Shown here piece after piece: positions 1 to 8,614 of a DNA stretch of 52,065 bases. Each line of letters opens with the position of its first letter. Position 1 is the first letter of the stretch. The DNA comes from a virus: positions 1 to 52,065 of the IMG/VR virus record IMGVR_UViG_3300028608_000022. One strand, given 5' to 3'. Both the position numbers and the translations under genes were made by a program. A model generated the notes under the pieces. That model ran no database searches. It saw only the letters and a program-made list of their open reading frames with translations, and was not told the DNA's origin.

Positions 1-1084
1 GCAACCACTCGTCCGACTCGGGCGGCACGCTGGCTTCCAAGTCGAGCGTGATGAAAGGGCTCTGGCGGATCTTGGCCCAGATGCCGCTGGCCATCAGCTG
101 CGCAAAGTTGTCGCTGGTGATCAGGCGGCGCGTTTGGAACCAGTGCCCGAACCGACCGTCATCCTTCCATTCGGTCGGCTCTTCCAGGCAGATGCCGCCT
201 TCCCACTGAAGCGGGTTCTTCGGCGTGTTCACGTACTCTTCCAGGAAGCCCGCAGCCTGGTAGCAGCGGCGCACGACGTCCTTGTGCTCGAGCATCAGCT
301 TGAGCGTCGCCGCAGCCTTTTGGTAGGGCTTCTCGGCCGCCGCGCTCAGCTCGGCGATGTCCGCGTCTAACCTGGACCACTCGCCCTTGTCGATGATTTC
401 GGCCAGCTCGTGCATGCCCTCGTCCTGGGCCACCACGTACAGGTCCAGGAATTTGGCTTCGCCCAGGCCTTTGGCGCCGGGCAGCGTGTCCGACTTGTCG
501 CCGACCAGCGCCTTGTACAGTCGGTTCAATTCGACCGGGATCATGCCGTTGACCAGCGGGTTCTTGGTGCGGTCGATCAGCTCGGATTGGTAGCGCACGC
601 GCACGGTGTCGCCGTTGTCCAGCGTCAGGCCGTCGCCGTCGTCCATCAGCACGTAGATCTGGCCTGGCAGGCGCTTGGCCAGGTAGGCCACCACGTCGTC
701 AGCCTCGACGCCGTCTTGCTTGACGGACACGGTGCCCATGCCCTTGAAGTAGGACACGGCGAAGTCTTGCAGCTTCGCGTACTGCTCCAGGACCTGCGGC
801 GCGCGCTCTTCGCGCTGCTTGTAGCCGGGGTAGATGTTGCGCCGGATCTGCGTGCCGCCCTGGCCTTCCAGGACGAAGATGACGTCCATCGGGCAGGCCT
901 CGAGATCGCGCAGCGCCTTGTTCATGTAGTTCAGGAACGCTTCCATGCCGTGGCGCCAGCTGTTGACGTGCACCTTGCGCCCGTTGAAGTCGACTTCCTC
1001 GCCGAATTCTTTGTCGATGCCGGCGAAGTAGCAGCGCTTCAGCACGCTGCTCAAGTCGGTGATGAGTGTCGGTGCCTTACGCAT
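1..1084 (-). CDS. DNA polymerase I-type protein, N-terminal part (5'-3' exonuclease domain and start of 3'-5' exonuclease), cut by window edge
   Basis: The 361 visible residues start with a 5'-3' exonuclease (flap nuclease) fold. Residues 127-137 (VEADDVVAYLA) and 147-157 (MDDGDGLTLD) carry acidic metal-binding clusters, and residues 195-212 (GDKSDTLPGAKGLGEAKF) form the helix-3-turn-helix DNA clamp typical of PolA N-termini. Residues 343-351 (PFITLDLEA) look like the Exo I motif (DxE) of a proofreading domain, so this is probably a full PolA-type polymerase whose polymerase domain lies left of the window rather than a stand-alone flap nuclease. The ATG overlaps the last 8 nt of the dNMP kinase gene, and GGAG lies upstream. 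It is the most distal seen gene of the replication block and should remove primers and copy phage DNA. The polymerase domain itself is inferred, not seen. Confidence 0.85.
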   Translation of the reverse strand, partial: MRKAPTLITDLSSVLKRCYFAGIDKEFGEEVDFNGRKVHVNSWRHGMEAFLNYMNKALRDLEACPMDVIFVLEGQGGTQIRRNIYPGYKQREERAPQVLEQYAKLQDFAVSYFKGMGTVSVKQDGVEADDVVAYLAKRLPGQIYVLMDDGDGLTLDNGDTVRVRYQSELIDRTKNPLVNGMIPVELNRLYKALVGDKSDTLPGAKGLGEAKFLDLYVVAQDEGMHELAEIIDKGEWSRLDADIAELSAAAEKPYQKAAATLKLMLEHKDVVRRCYQAAGFLEEYVNTPKNPLQWEGGICLEEPTEWKDDGRFGHWFQTRRLITSDNFAQLMASGIWAKIRQSPFITLDLEASVPPESDEWL

Positions 1085-1664
1085 CTCGATCTCCCTTGTG
1101 AATTCCCTGTTCCGACATCACAGCGTCCACCGCTGCGAAGAGGTCGCCCATGGATCCGGTGTTGCTGACCCAGCTGTCGGTGGCCGGGTGGAAGTCCACA
1201 GGCGTGTTGCTGCGGTGATCTGCGCCGGGCTCGCGGCGGTGCGGCCCATGCAAGTGGATCAGGTGGCCGCCGCGCTGGCGCAGCCAGGCCGCCTCGGCGT
1301 TGTCCTTGATGTTGCGCACGTCGCTGATCACAGCCAGGCTGCGGCGGTTCTTGTCGCTCAGCAGCGACGACATGCGGGCGTCCAGATGGTCGATCCAGAA
1401 ATTCTTGCCGAACGTGTCCACGAACCAGTCGGTGCCGATACGCTGGTGCAACTGACGCAGCGTCTGGCCGCCCAGGCACTGGAACGGGTGGTTCTTGTAC
1501 GTGCCCTGCTCGTCCACAGGGATGCCCAGAACGATCTCAGCGATCTGGTAGATCGGGTGGGCGAACGACAGGTGCGTGGCGCCGTACTGCGCAGCCAGGT
1601 ATTTGGCCACGGTGTCCTTGCCCACACCGATCGGGCCGGTCAGTCCAACAATGCGTAGGGTCAT
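1077..1664 (-). CDS. Deoxynucleoside monophosphate kinase-like protein
   Basis: The 195-aa product opens with a P-loop (GLTGPIGVGKDT, residues 7-18) and has a later DVRN motif in a beta-strand context (ISDVRN). This is the arrangement of T4 gp1/T5-type dNMP kinases, which phosphorylate dNMPs (family knowledge) and would feed dNTP synthesis here. The open frame extends further upstream, but the ATG at 1664 follows the phage's shared SD element (CAAGGAAC) and overlaps the stop of the upstream gene as ATGA, so it is preferred. Its end overlaps the polymerase start by 8 nt, so the two are probably translationally coupled. Confidence 0.8.
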   Translation of the reverse strand: MTLRIVGLTGPIGVGKDTVAKYLAAQYGATHLSFAHPIYQIAEIVLGIPVDEQGTYKNHPFQCLGGQTLRQLHQRIGTDWFVDTFGKNFWIDHLDARMSSLLSDKNRRSLAVISDVRNIKDNAEAAWLRQRGGHLIHLHGPHRREPGADHRSNTPVDFHPATDSWVSNTGSMGDLFAAVDAVMSEQGIHKGDRDA

Positions 1665-1966
1665 GATTGTTCCTTGAGTCTTTCGAGAACCACTTTGTAT
1701 TGGATGTCGTCGTGCGAGACGCTGCTCAGGCTCTCGAGCGCGGCGACAATGAATCGGCAGTCCTCGGGATTGCTCATCCGGCGACCGCCAAAAATACGCC
1801 GCCAAGTTTGGCGGTCGATGTGCTTGGGGCAGAGGGCCGCTTTCACGCCGGCCAGCGCCCCCCTCGGTTGCTTGAAAGACGCCAGCGCCCACCGATACAT
1901 CTCTTTTCGGTCGGCGCTGACGTCCTGCACAACCACCCGGATGTCGCTATCGTTCTTGCAATGCAC
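1661..1966 (-). CDS. Hypothetical protein, 101 aa
   Basis: A basic protein with no recognised domain, lying between the ExoX-like exonuclease (20-nt overlap) and the dNMP kinase (ATGA overlap). The longest start is a GTG at 1966 without a good SD. In-frame GTG codons about ten residues in, or the ATG at 1900 (MYRWAL), are alternatives. The overlap pattern argues that the frame is real, but the start is uncertain. Its place inside the nucleotide/replication cluster is the only functional hint. Confidence 0.55.
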   Translation of the reverse strand: MHCKNDSDIRVVVQDVSADRKEMYRWALASFKQPRGALAGVKAALCPKHIDRQTWRRIFGGRRMSNPEDCRFIVAALESLSSVSHDDIQYKVVLERLKEQS

Positions 1967-2633
1967 GACGCAAGGCCCAGTCGTTCTGCACAGCGTCCGC
2001 GTTGGCCAGCAGCCATTCCACGTAGTTGTCGTCCAGGTCCGAGATCGGCGTGCCCTTGTGCTTGCCCCACGGCATAACGTCGATGCGGACCATCGAGTCG
2101 TTGCGCAGCTGCTCCCACGGCATGCCCATTTGCAGGATGTGGTTGGTCAGCGCCAGCGTCGTGTAGACGTCACCCAGCGCGCGGTGGGCGCGGCCCTCGG
2201 TCGGCAGGCCTAGCGACACTCGCAGCTTGTCCAGGCTGTGGCCCGGCTGGTCCTTGAGGTACTGGCGCGCCAAGCGCAGCGTGCAGCCCACGTCGTAGCT
2301 TTTGGGCACGAAGGGGTGCAGGAACTGCATGTCGTATTTGACGAAGTTGTGGCCGATCAGCGAGGTGTTCAGGCGCTCGGGCAGACGGTCGGCCATGACC
2401 TGGCGGATGTCCGGCGCCCCCGAGACCATCGCGTCGGTGATGCCGTGCACAGCGGTGGCGCCGGCCGGGATAGGAATGCCCGGGTTCACCAGGCTTTCAA
2501 ACTGGTCCACCACACGCAGCTGCGTGAAGCCTTCTGCTTGGAATTCCTCGCAGACCAGGTGTGCGTACTCGACAACGCGCGCGGCCTTGTCGATACCCGT
2601 GGTCTCGGTGTCGGCGATGAAGGTGAGAGACAT
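1947..2633 (-). CDS. DEDDh 3'-5' exonuclease, ExoX-like
   Basis: The 228-aa protein shows all DEDDh motifs: FIADTETTG with D8 and E10 (Exo I), LIGHNFVKYDMQFL with D101 (Exo II), and AHRALGDVY with H150 and D155 (Exo III). The C-terminus (MPWGKHKGTPISDLDDNYVEWLL, about 187-209) matches the small domain that follows the nuclease in exodeoxyribonuclease X and related phage proteins. It should degrade ssDNA or 3' ends, in proofreading or recombination, or supply nucleotides from host DNA. The ATG at 2633 follows AGGACCTCTC, whereas an upstream frame extension lacks an SD and would run into the terminator at 2645-2675. Confidence 0.88.
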   Translation of the reverse strand: MSLTFIADTETTGIDKAARVVEYAHLVCEEFQAEGFTQLRVVDQFESLVNPGIPIPAGATAVHGITDAMVSGAPDIRQVMADRLPERLNTSLIGHNFVKYDMQFLHPFVPKSYDVGCTLRLARQYLKDQPGHSLDKLRVSLGLPTEGRAHRALGDVYTTLALTNHILQMGMPWEQLRNDSMVRIDVMPWGKHKGTPISDLDDNYVEWLLANADAVQNDWALRRALQER

Positions 2634-2644
2634 GAGAGGTCCTA

Positions 2645-2675
2645 TGAAAACAGCCGGGCACAAGGCCCGGCTGTT
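2645..2675 (-). terminator. Rho-independent terminator after the possible ssDNA-binding gene
   Basis: On the minus strand an 11-bp perfect stem (AACAGCCGGGC / GCCCGGCTGTT) with a 5-nt loop runs into TTTTC just after the stop at 2688. With the promoter at 3751-3779 it frames the 329-aa gene as a transcript of its own. Downstream nuclease and polymerase genes would depend on readthrough. Confidence 0.8.
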
Positions 2676-2687
2676 GGGGGGTTCCGC

Positions 2688-3677
2688 TTACTGCGCGGTG
2701 TCTGCGACTTCGCCGATGATCGGCTCGGTCACACCGTGCGTCGGCGCCAGCTTGTAGAAAGTGCGTTCCTTGCCCTTGACGCGCTCAACGGAGAAGCGCA
2801 CCACGGGGTTGGCCGACGTTTCCACCAGCTTGCCCATGCGGACGGCCAGGGCGCGGTTCAGCTGGTACTGCTTCCAGTCACGGCCCGAGGCCGCCGGGAT
2901 CTGCAAGTGGACCATTTCGTTCATGTGCTTGAAATCCTTGGATTGGGAATCCAGCGCCACGCCGTAAATGTTCGTGTACTCGTTGATCTTGGCCTTCTCG
3001 AAACCCATGCTGTTTTGCAGGTGGTCACGGTACTCGGTGCAGGGCTTACCAGCCCATTCGTCTTCGTCGGCGTCGCCCATGAGCGGGTCGATGACCTTGC
3101 CGTCCTTGGAGAAGCGCACCATTTCCTTGCCCTTCTCGCTGTCGTCGCCAATCGAGATCGCATAGCTCTTGTTGTAAGAGATGATTTGGATCTCGACGTA
3201 CTCGCCGGCCTCGGCGCCTTCGTTGGTCGCCAGCATGCCGGTGTCCAGACGCAGGCGCGGGAACGAGCCGTAGCCCACTTCGAAGTCGTTCTTTTCGAAG
3301 TAGCCTTCCAGCGGGAGCAGAACGTTGACCGCGGCGCCGCCACCCATCAGGGAGGGCAGGGGGCCGGGACGCTGCGCAACCACCGAACGCTTGGACGATT
3401 CGGCTTGCGGCTGAGCGGCTTCGTCGGCCTTCGTTTCGGGCTTGGCTTCTGCCTTCGCTTCGGACTTGGGTTCAGCGGCCTTCACTTCAGGCTTGGCTTC
3501 GGTTTCAGCAGGCTTCTTATCGGCGGGAGCAGCTGCCGTTTCGGCCGCCGGGGTCTGTGTCTCCTGCGCGGCATCAGCCTGCGCCGTGGTCGTTTCGACC
3601 GCGACTTGTTGGTCTTCCTGGCCCTCGAATTCGGGTGCGGGTTGAGCGGTAGCGGTGTTGCGTTTCAGGATGCCCAT
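2688..3677 (-). CDS. Hypothetical replication-block protein; candidate ssDNA-binding protein
   Basis: A 329-aa protein in two parts. Residues about 8-98 are a low-complexity A/E/K/Q/P-rich tail, and residues about 105-329 look like a folded, beta-rich domain. No family is recognised with certainty. The single-gene transcription unit (promoter 3751-3779, terminator 2645-2675), the position between primase-helicase and exonuclease, and the charged flexible tail fit an abundant ssDNA-binding protein with its tail at the N-terminus instead of the usual C-terminus. This is inference; an ssDNA-annealing or structural nucleoid role is also possible. The SD is AGGAAAACATC before ATG. Confidence 0.8.
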   Translation of the reverse strand: MGILKRNTATAQPAPEFEGQEDQQVAVETTTAQADAAQETQTPAAETAAAPADKKPAETEAKPEVKAAEPKSEAKAEAKPETKADEAAQPQAESSKRSVVAQRPGPLPSLMGGGAAVNVLLPLEGYFEKNDFEVGYGSFPRLRLDTGMLATNEGAEAGEYVEIQIISYNKSYAISIGDDSEKGKEMVRFSKDGKVIDPLMGDADEDEWAGKPCTEYRDHLQNSMGFEKAKINEYTNIYGVALDSQSKDFKHMNEMVHLQIPAASGRDWKQYQLNRALAVRMGKLVETSANPVVRFSVERVKGKERTFYKLAPTHGVTEPIIGEVADTAQ

Positions 3678-3750
3678 GATGTTTTCCTAGATTTGCGTTT
3701 AGCGTTGAGAGTTGGTAGTGCCGCTGCAATAGTGCGTACAGCGCGGATGA

Positions 3751-3779
3751 AATTTAACCCCATCCTAAGTAGTTGTCAA
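3751..3779 (-). promoter_or_regulatory. Sigma70-type promoter, leftward
   Basis: On the minus strand TTGACA (3779-3774), a 17-nt spacer and TAAATT (3756-3751). The -35 is perfect and the spacing ideal; the -10 matches at 4 of 6 positions. It lies in the 126-nt gap between the primase-helicase and the 329-aa gene and would start transcription near 3744. Confidence 0.75.
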
Positions 3780-3803
3780 ATCCTTTTGTAGAGGACTTTC
3801 CAA

Positions 3804-6662
3804 CTATTTTTTCTTTGCAGGAAATCCTGCGATCTGGTGCTCGTTGTGGAGCAGGTTTCCATCGAGCCGAACGACGCGCGGCGAATACTCCAGCGCGATG
3901 AGCGGCGTGTCTGGCGGGTTGACCTGCAACGTGAGCGAAGAGTTCCGCAGCGCCATGAAAAATGAGTCGACGTTTTGGAACCTCACCGGCTCGCCGACGC
4001 GCTGCGCGATCTGCCGGTACTTGCTGTAGAACGCATCCACGTTGATGTCCATGTGCATCTCCGGGCCGAACGCTGCGACGTCTTCGCCGTGGTTGACGCG
4101 GATAGCGCCGAGGTCGTCTCGGCTCGATTCGGTGATCATCATGCGCAAGATCTTGACCAGCTCCGGTGTGGCTTGCAGCGACGGGTAGTGCTCAGGCGAC
4201 AGTAGCGTGTTGCGCAGCGTCTCGAAGCGCTGTTCCCAGCCGCGCGCCTCGTAGTCCGCCTTCATCTGGTGGCGCATTACCATCTGCAAGAACAGCAGGC
4301 CTGCGATGGACACGCTGGCGTTGTAAACGATACGGCTGTTGCCGTTGCGGTTCAGGTGTTCCTGCGCCACGTCGTGTGAGCGCTTGATCAGCGCCATGAT
4401 CTTGTCGTCGGCCATGTGCACCGTGCCTTGCAGCAGGAGCTTACCGATCGAGGCCAGCACGTAGGGGTTCGACTTCAACGTGCTGAAGGCTTCCTCCGCG
4501 CGGCCCTTGCGGTTCGTCTTGCTGAAATGGACCGACATGACACGTTCCTGGATGGCTGTCTCCGTCTCGGCCGTCTCCGTCGAGAACATCATGGGCGTGG
4601 TCTTCGTTTCGAACACCACGTCCGACCACGAGCTGGTGGTGCTGCGAGAGTCACCACCGCCGCGCGGCGATTGGAACGCCGGCTGGTACAGCTCGTGAAT
4701 GGTCATGCGGAATTCACGCTGGAGATCGAGCGACATCAGGTGGGGCTTGAATTCATCGACCAGCACCGGGATGGTGTTGGACGCGGTGAACATCATGCGC
4801 CGCCCGTAAGCCGTGCCCACCGCAGCGTTCATCATCTTCGGCTTGGACCGGTAATAGAACATGTGGATGAGCGCGATCGCCAGGCTGGTCTTGCCGGCGC
4901 CGGATTCACCGTACAGCTGAAGCAACGGGAACATTTCCTGGTACTTCAGAAAATAGGGCTTCTGCCAGCACGCGACCAGCCAGCCCAGGGTCGCAGCGAC
5001 CGAGTAGTTGTCCAGGTTGAAATTCAGCAGCGCGTCGACCACCTCCGCAGCGTTGCCATGCGAGCTCAGGCTGGGCGCGGCCATGACGTCGCTCTGGAAG
5101 AACCCGCCTTCGCTGCCGGTGGGTGTGCGGAAACGGTAGCTGCGGCCGTCCTCTTTCGAGAAGCAGCCCGTGGGCGCGACCCAGACCAGGCGGTCCTCGC
5201 CCCCGTTCAGATCCTCGATCAGGTTGAACCCTTCCTTGGGCAGCGTGTAAACGGGCTTGTTCAGGCGGGCCTGGTTCATCAGCACCGCCATCATGCCGCC
5301 CGCCTTGGGCGAATCCAGGCGCGGCGCGATGCCGCCCTGCTTGGCGATGAACATCTTGGTCTTGTCGGCGCTCACAAAGGTGCCGGGGTCCACCATGACT
5401 TCGCCGCGGGCCTTGCCGGCCAGCTGGCTGGTCATCATGTAGCCCATGGACTGGTCGGTCGTGGCGTCCACCAGCTCGGTGACCGTCTCGCTGCCGGGGT
5501 GCCAGCTGCATTCGCGCGACGGGCCGCGCTCGGGGTGCGAGTGGTACATGCCGTTGGTCCCCAGCATCATGCCTGCGGTCATGTCGTGGTATGAGTCGGC
5601 GTCCTGGCCTTCAGACGGCGCTGCGGTGCCGCGCAAGTCATTCACACCAGAGCTGGATTGCATGATCGAGGCCATCGCAGCGGGTTCGTACCCGTAGCAG
5701 ATGTTGTCCTCGGCGTAGCGGTACATGCGGATCAGCTCTTTCTTGACCGCCAGGCCCGATGCGTGACCGTCACCGCGGTACTTTTCGATCAGACCCTTAC
5801 ACGCATCCAGGTGGGCGTCCAGATCCTTGCCGATCGAGCAGCTGAGAATGCCCAGCTGCAATGCGATCTTGTTCAGACCCACGTCGCGGCTCAGGTTCTC
5901 GCCACTCATCAGGCGCAGCACCGACTCGGGCCACTCACCGTTCAAGTTCTTGGCGAACTGGCTGTCCAGGCGCTTTTTGCGCGCCTTCATCTGCTTCTCG
6001 ACCTCGCTCTTTATCTTCGAATACTGAGCGATCAGGGACGTCGAAGCCGTTGGCGTGGCCCAGGTCGGGTACGGCTGCGGCTCGCACGTCAGCTCGACAT
6101 ACAGCTGCTCGTTCATGCCGCGCATCTGCTTGAGCGAGATCGGCACCTTGTAGCGGCCGTTCTCTCGCTGCACGTTCGGCGTGCGCCACATGCGCCCGCG
6201 CTTGGCCGAATACACGGCCATGTCCATGTCTTCGGTGTAGAGCAGGTTGGCCAGCTCTTTGTAGATGTAGGGCAGGTACGTGACCAGCTTGTCCTTGGTC
6301 GAGCTGAAGACTTCGAACGGCACCTCGACGTGGTAGCCGCGCCCGCCGGTTGCGTAGAGACGGACACAATTCAGGTCCACGTCGTGCTCTTCTTTCAACA
6401 GGTCCAGAAAGCGGTTGACCGAGGCCGCCCCCTTCATCAAGTCCTCGCAATCCCAATCCGCGTAGAAGGGGCCGCGGTACTTCACAGCCAACCACTCTTC
6501 CTTGGTCAGTTGCTCGTCTTCATCGGCCAGGCGGTCCAGATCCAGCACCGTCACATACTTGGGCTGCTTCTGTGCGCACACTTCGGCGCGGCTGTCAGCG
6601 TTGGCTCCGCGCCACCCGCCGGCCACTTCCTTCGTGTGATAGAAATAAAGGATTTCGGTCAT
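3804..6662 (-). CDS. Primase-helicase: archaeo-eukaryotic-type primase domain plus P-loop ATPase/helicase domain
   Basis: The 952-aa protein has an N-terminal AEP-like primase: residues 67-74 (YADWDCED, motif I acidic pair), 106-112 (GGRGYHV, motif II with histidine) and about 148 (DMAVYS, motif III acid). The central to C-terminal half carries a Walker A (GESGAGKTS, 585-593) and Walker B (VLVDEF, 633-638) of an SF3/D5-like or related helicase ATPase. It would lay primers and unwind the fork. The SD is poor (AAATAACA before ATG), and the gene begins 2 nt after the helicase stop, so translation is probably coupled. Assignment to a named helicase superfamily is inference; the primase motifs are the firmer part. 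Confidence 0.85.
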   Translation of the reverse strand: MTEILYFYHTKEVAGGWRGANADSRAEVCAQKQPKYVTVLDLDRLADEDEQLTKEEWLAVKYRGPFYADWDCEDLMKGAASVNRFLDLLKEEHDVDLNCVRLYATGGRGYHVEVPFEVFSSTKDKLVTYLPYIYKELANLLYTEDMDMAVYSAKRGRMWRTPNVQRENGRYKVPISLKQMRGMNEQLYVELTCEPQPYPTWATPTASTSLIAQYSKIKSEVEKQMKARKKRLDSQFAKNLNGEWPESVLRLMSGENLSRDVGLNKIALQLGILSCSIGKDLDAHLDACKGLIEKYRGDGHASGLAVKKELIRMYRYAEDNICYGYEPAAMASIMQSSSGVNDLRGTAAPSEGQDADSYHDMTAGMMLGTNGMYHSHPERGPSRECSWHPGSETVTELVDATTDQSMGYMMTSQLAGKARGEVMVDPGTFVSADKTKMFIAKQGGIAPRLDSPKAGGMMAVLMNQARLNKPVYTLPKEGFNLIEDLNGGEDRLVWVAPTGCFSKEDGRSYRFRTPTGSEGGFFQSDVMAAPSLSSHGNAAEVVDALLNFNLDNYSVAATLGWLVACWQKPYFLKYQEMFPLLQLYGESGAGKTSLAIALIHMFYYRSKPKMMNAAVGTAYGRRMMFTASNTIPVLVDEFKPHLMSLDLQREFRMTIHELYQPAFQSPRGGGDSRSTTSSWSDVVFETKTTPMMFSTETAETETAIQERVMSVHFSKTNRKGRAEEAFSTLKSNPYVLASIGKLLLQGTVHMADDKIMALIKRSHDVAQEHLNRNGNSRIVYNASVSIAGLLFLQMVMRHQMKADYEARGWEQRFETLRNTLLSPEHYPSLQATPELVKILRMMITESSRDDLGAIRVNHGEDVAAFGPEMHMDINVDAFYSKYRQIAQRVGEPVRFQNVDSFFMALRNSSLTLQVNPPDTPLIALEYSPRVVRLDGNLLHNEHQIAGFPAKKK

Positions 6663-6664
6663 TG

Positions 6665-8098
6665 TTATTTGCCGTAAAGGGCGTCGCGCAGACTGTTCAA
6701 CGAGGGAACCACGGTGTTGATCAGCGCGTCTTTGTTTTCAAGCTGCTTGCGCAGGTGCACCTGCACCGTGCCCAAGGCGGTAAGGATCCGAACGTCGGTC
6801 ACGAATTTCTGGCCAGGCCGCTCCAGGCGCTTGACCGCCTGCCAGAAGTCCTTGGGCAGCGTGGGGATCTCCACGAACACCATGTGGTGGCAGACGTGCT
6901 GCAAACCGTCCACGCCCACGCCCCCGGACTGAGGGTTCATGACCAGGAACTGGATGTCCGGGTCGTTGATGAAGGCTTCCTTGTTTTCCTGGATCTTGGT
7001 GCCCGAGACGTCCCCGTTGATCTGCACCGCCTTTCGACCGAGGATCTTCAGGTAGGCCATGATCGACCTCACCGACATCTTGTAGGTGGCGAAGATGATG
7101 GCCTTGGTCTTGCCCAGCTCCTGGGCATACTCGTCCAAGAATTCGAACGACTCCGGCTTCAGGCTGTTGTCCTGGCCGAAATGCGCGTAGTTCACGACGA
7201 TCTGCTGGACCGCGTGGTAAAGCCGCTGCGGGGTCGTAGCGTCGATAATTTCGCCTGACTCATAGGCCAGGAGCTGCTGGTCCACCAGCGTCTTGTAGAG
7301 CGTCTGGTGGTGCTTGCCGAGGTCGTATTCGATGGCGTCGACGTTGGCGCGCGGCATGTCCGGGTGGACTTCAGGCGTGCTGACAAACGACGAATTCAGC
7401 GCCAGCGCGTTCTTCAGAATGTGCAGGTTCTTCCACTCGGTCGGCCGGCCGTACTGATCGGACGCAGCGACGTGGACGTTTTCGAACGAGCGGAAGCTGC
7501 GGTACGTGCCGGGCGCCACCAGCTTGACGTAGGCATAGGCATCGCGCGGCGTGGCCAGCGGCGTGCCGGTCGCCGGGATGATCGCAGCGTTGTGAATCTG
7601 CTGCATCTGGAAGACGTGGATGAAGTTGCCGGACTCGTAGTTCTTGATGCAGACGGCTTCGTCGATCGTCACGTTCAGGCGCCAGCCGGTGAACTTGTCC
7701 ATCAGGTACTGGTAATCGCGCTTCAGAATCGCCACGCTCATCAGGATGTAGCGCGTGTCGCGGGTCAGCGTCACCGACTTGCGGTACTGCGGCGAACCGG
7801 CGTATATCACGTTCTTGATCCCGCAGCTAGTAAGCCACTTGGACCATTGCTTCAAAAGGATCGGTGGGCAAAGCTGTATGACCACGCCACCCAGGTTTTC
7901 ATGCCAGATGCAATTGTGCAGGGTGGTTCCAAAGGTCTTGCCAGCGCCCATGTCCCAGTAATAGCCGAACTTGTCGATCGACTCTTCCACTGCGCGGTTC
8001 ACCTCGTCTCGCTGGTAAAACAGCGGCGCGTAAGGGAACGCGTATTTCTTGCAGATTTGGCTGACGCGGTCGAGGTACATAGCGGGGCGCGCCCGCAT
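6665..8098 (-). CDS. SF2 helicase, SNF2-like
   Basis: The 477-aa protein has the ordered SF2 motifs: I (MGAGKT, 50-55), II (DEAV, 146-149), III (PATGTP, 175-180), V (GGVGVDGLQH) and VI (QAVKRLERPGQ). The spacing and the Q..R..R.GQ motif VI suit SNF2-type DNA translocases, which many phages keep next to the primase. The ATG at 8098 lies in a GC-rich hairpin (8090-8109) directly after the shared SD CAAGGAACC. An ATG at 8080 (MYLDRV) is the alternative. It may help replication initiation or fork remodelling; which one is not visible. Confidence 0.88.
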   Translation of the reverse strand: MRARPAMYLDRVSQICKKYAFPYAPLFYQRDEVNRAVEESIDKFGYYWDMGAGKTFGTTLHNCIWHENLGGVVIQLCPPILLKQWSKWLTSCGIKNVIYAGSPQYRKSVTLTRDTRYILMSVAILKRDYQYLMDKFTGWRLNVTIDEAVCIKNYESGNFIHVFQMQQIHNAAIIPATGTPLATPRDAYAYVKLVAPGTYRSFRSFENVHVAASDQYGRPTEWKNLHILKNALALNSSFVSTPEVHPDMPRANVDAIEYDLGKHHQTLYKTLVDQQLLAYESGEIIDATTPQRLYHAVQQIVVNYAHFGQDNSLKPESFEFLDEYAQELGKTKAIIFATYKMSVRSIMAYLKILGRKAVQINGDVSGTKIQENKEAFINDPDIQFLVMNPQSGGVGVDGLQHVCHHMVFVEIPTLPKDFWQAVKRLERPGQKFVTDVRILTALGTVQVHLRKQLENKDALINTVVPSLNSLRDALYGK

Positions 8099-8109
8099 CG
8101 CTGCGGGCG
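8090..8109 (-). promoter_or_regulatory. GNRA-loop hairpin over the helicase start codon
   Basis: On the minus strand CGCCCGCA-GCGA-TGCGGGCG forms a perfect 8-bp, very GC-rich stem with a GCGA (GNRA) tetraloop. The A of the start codon ATG (8098-8096) is the last loop base, the rest is in the stem, and the SD (CAAGGAACC) sits a few bases 5'. It should hinder initiation at 8098, favour the ATG at 8080, or act as a translational operator. Confidence 0.55.
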
Positions 8110-8122
8110 GGTTCCTTGTGAG

Positions 8123-8614
8123 TTATTCGAGGAAAGAGGTGCGGAAGGTGACGCCGATCTCGACGCAGGACCGGGCCGCCGCTTCCGCAGCGTCCGTTGC
8201 CGCGTAGCTGTCCAGGTACGCGCGCATCGGAGCCCAGCACAGGCAGGTCCAAAGATCGGCGTACATCCGCAGTCGTTGCAGCGCCATGGCCGGGGTGTGG
8301 GTCAGGATCATTTGGCGCGTGCTGATCTCGCCGTTATCTCCGAACGGAATCATCACTTCCATCATGCCGTAGAACTGCAAGAACTTGCTGTCCGCGCTGT
8401 TCCGATGCAGCACCAGGCCGGCGTCCAGGTTCTCGACCTTCAACCCGTTCCAGGTCGCCGTCGTCGCGTCCATCAGCACCGCCAGGTTGAACACTGCCTG
8501 GTCGCTGCGCGCCTCGATCAGCTGCGGCGTGGCGCCGCGCAGCACGTCATAGGTCGATCCATGATGGGCGTTGCTTGTGATAGGGTGACCCAGGTAATTC
8601 AATATCTTTTGCAT
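8123..8614 (-). CDS. Hypothetical protein, 163 aa
   Basis: No family recognised. The start ATG (MQKILNYLGHPITSN) follows CAAGGAACCAAAA, the phage's shared SD, which rules out the longer open frame upstream. It overlaps the antirepressor-like gene by 68 nt in another frame, which is long for this genome, and precedes the helicase by 24 nt. The middle (about 80-125) reads like a mixed alpha/beta fold; the C-terminal third is Ala-rich helix. Confidence 0.75.
   Translation of the reverse strand: MQKILNYLGHPITSNAHHGSTYDVLRGATPQLIEARSDQAVFNLAVLMDATTATWNGLKVENLDAGLVLHRNSADSKFLQFYGMMEVMIPFGDNGEISTRQMILTHTPAMALQRLRMYADLWTCLCWAPMRAYLDSYAATDAAEAAARSCVEIGVTFRTSFLE

Noticed and set aside
2238-3791. Long + strand frames opposite the replication block (also 410-1168, 4416-5594, 5658-6677, 7307-8677) and at 22551-24110.
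   Set aside because: Antisense to genes with clear motifs or coupled starts, no SD, and atypical composition.
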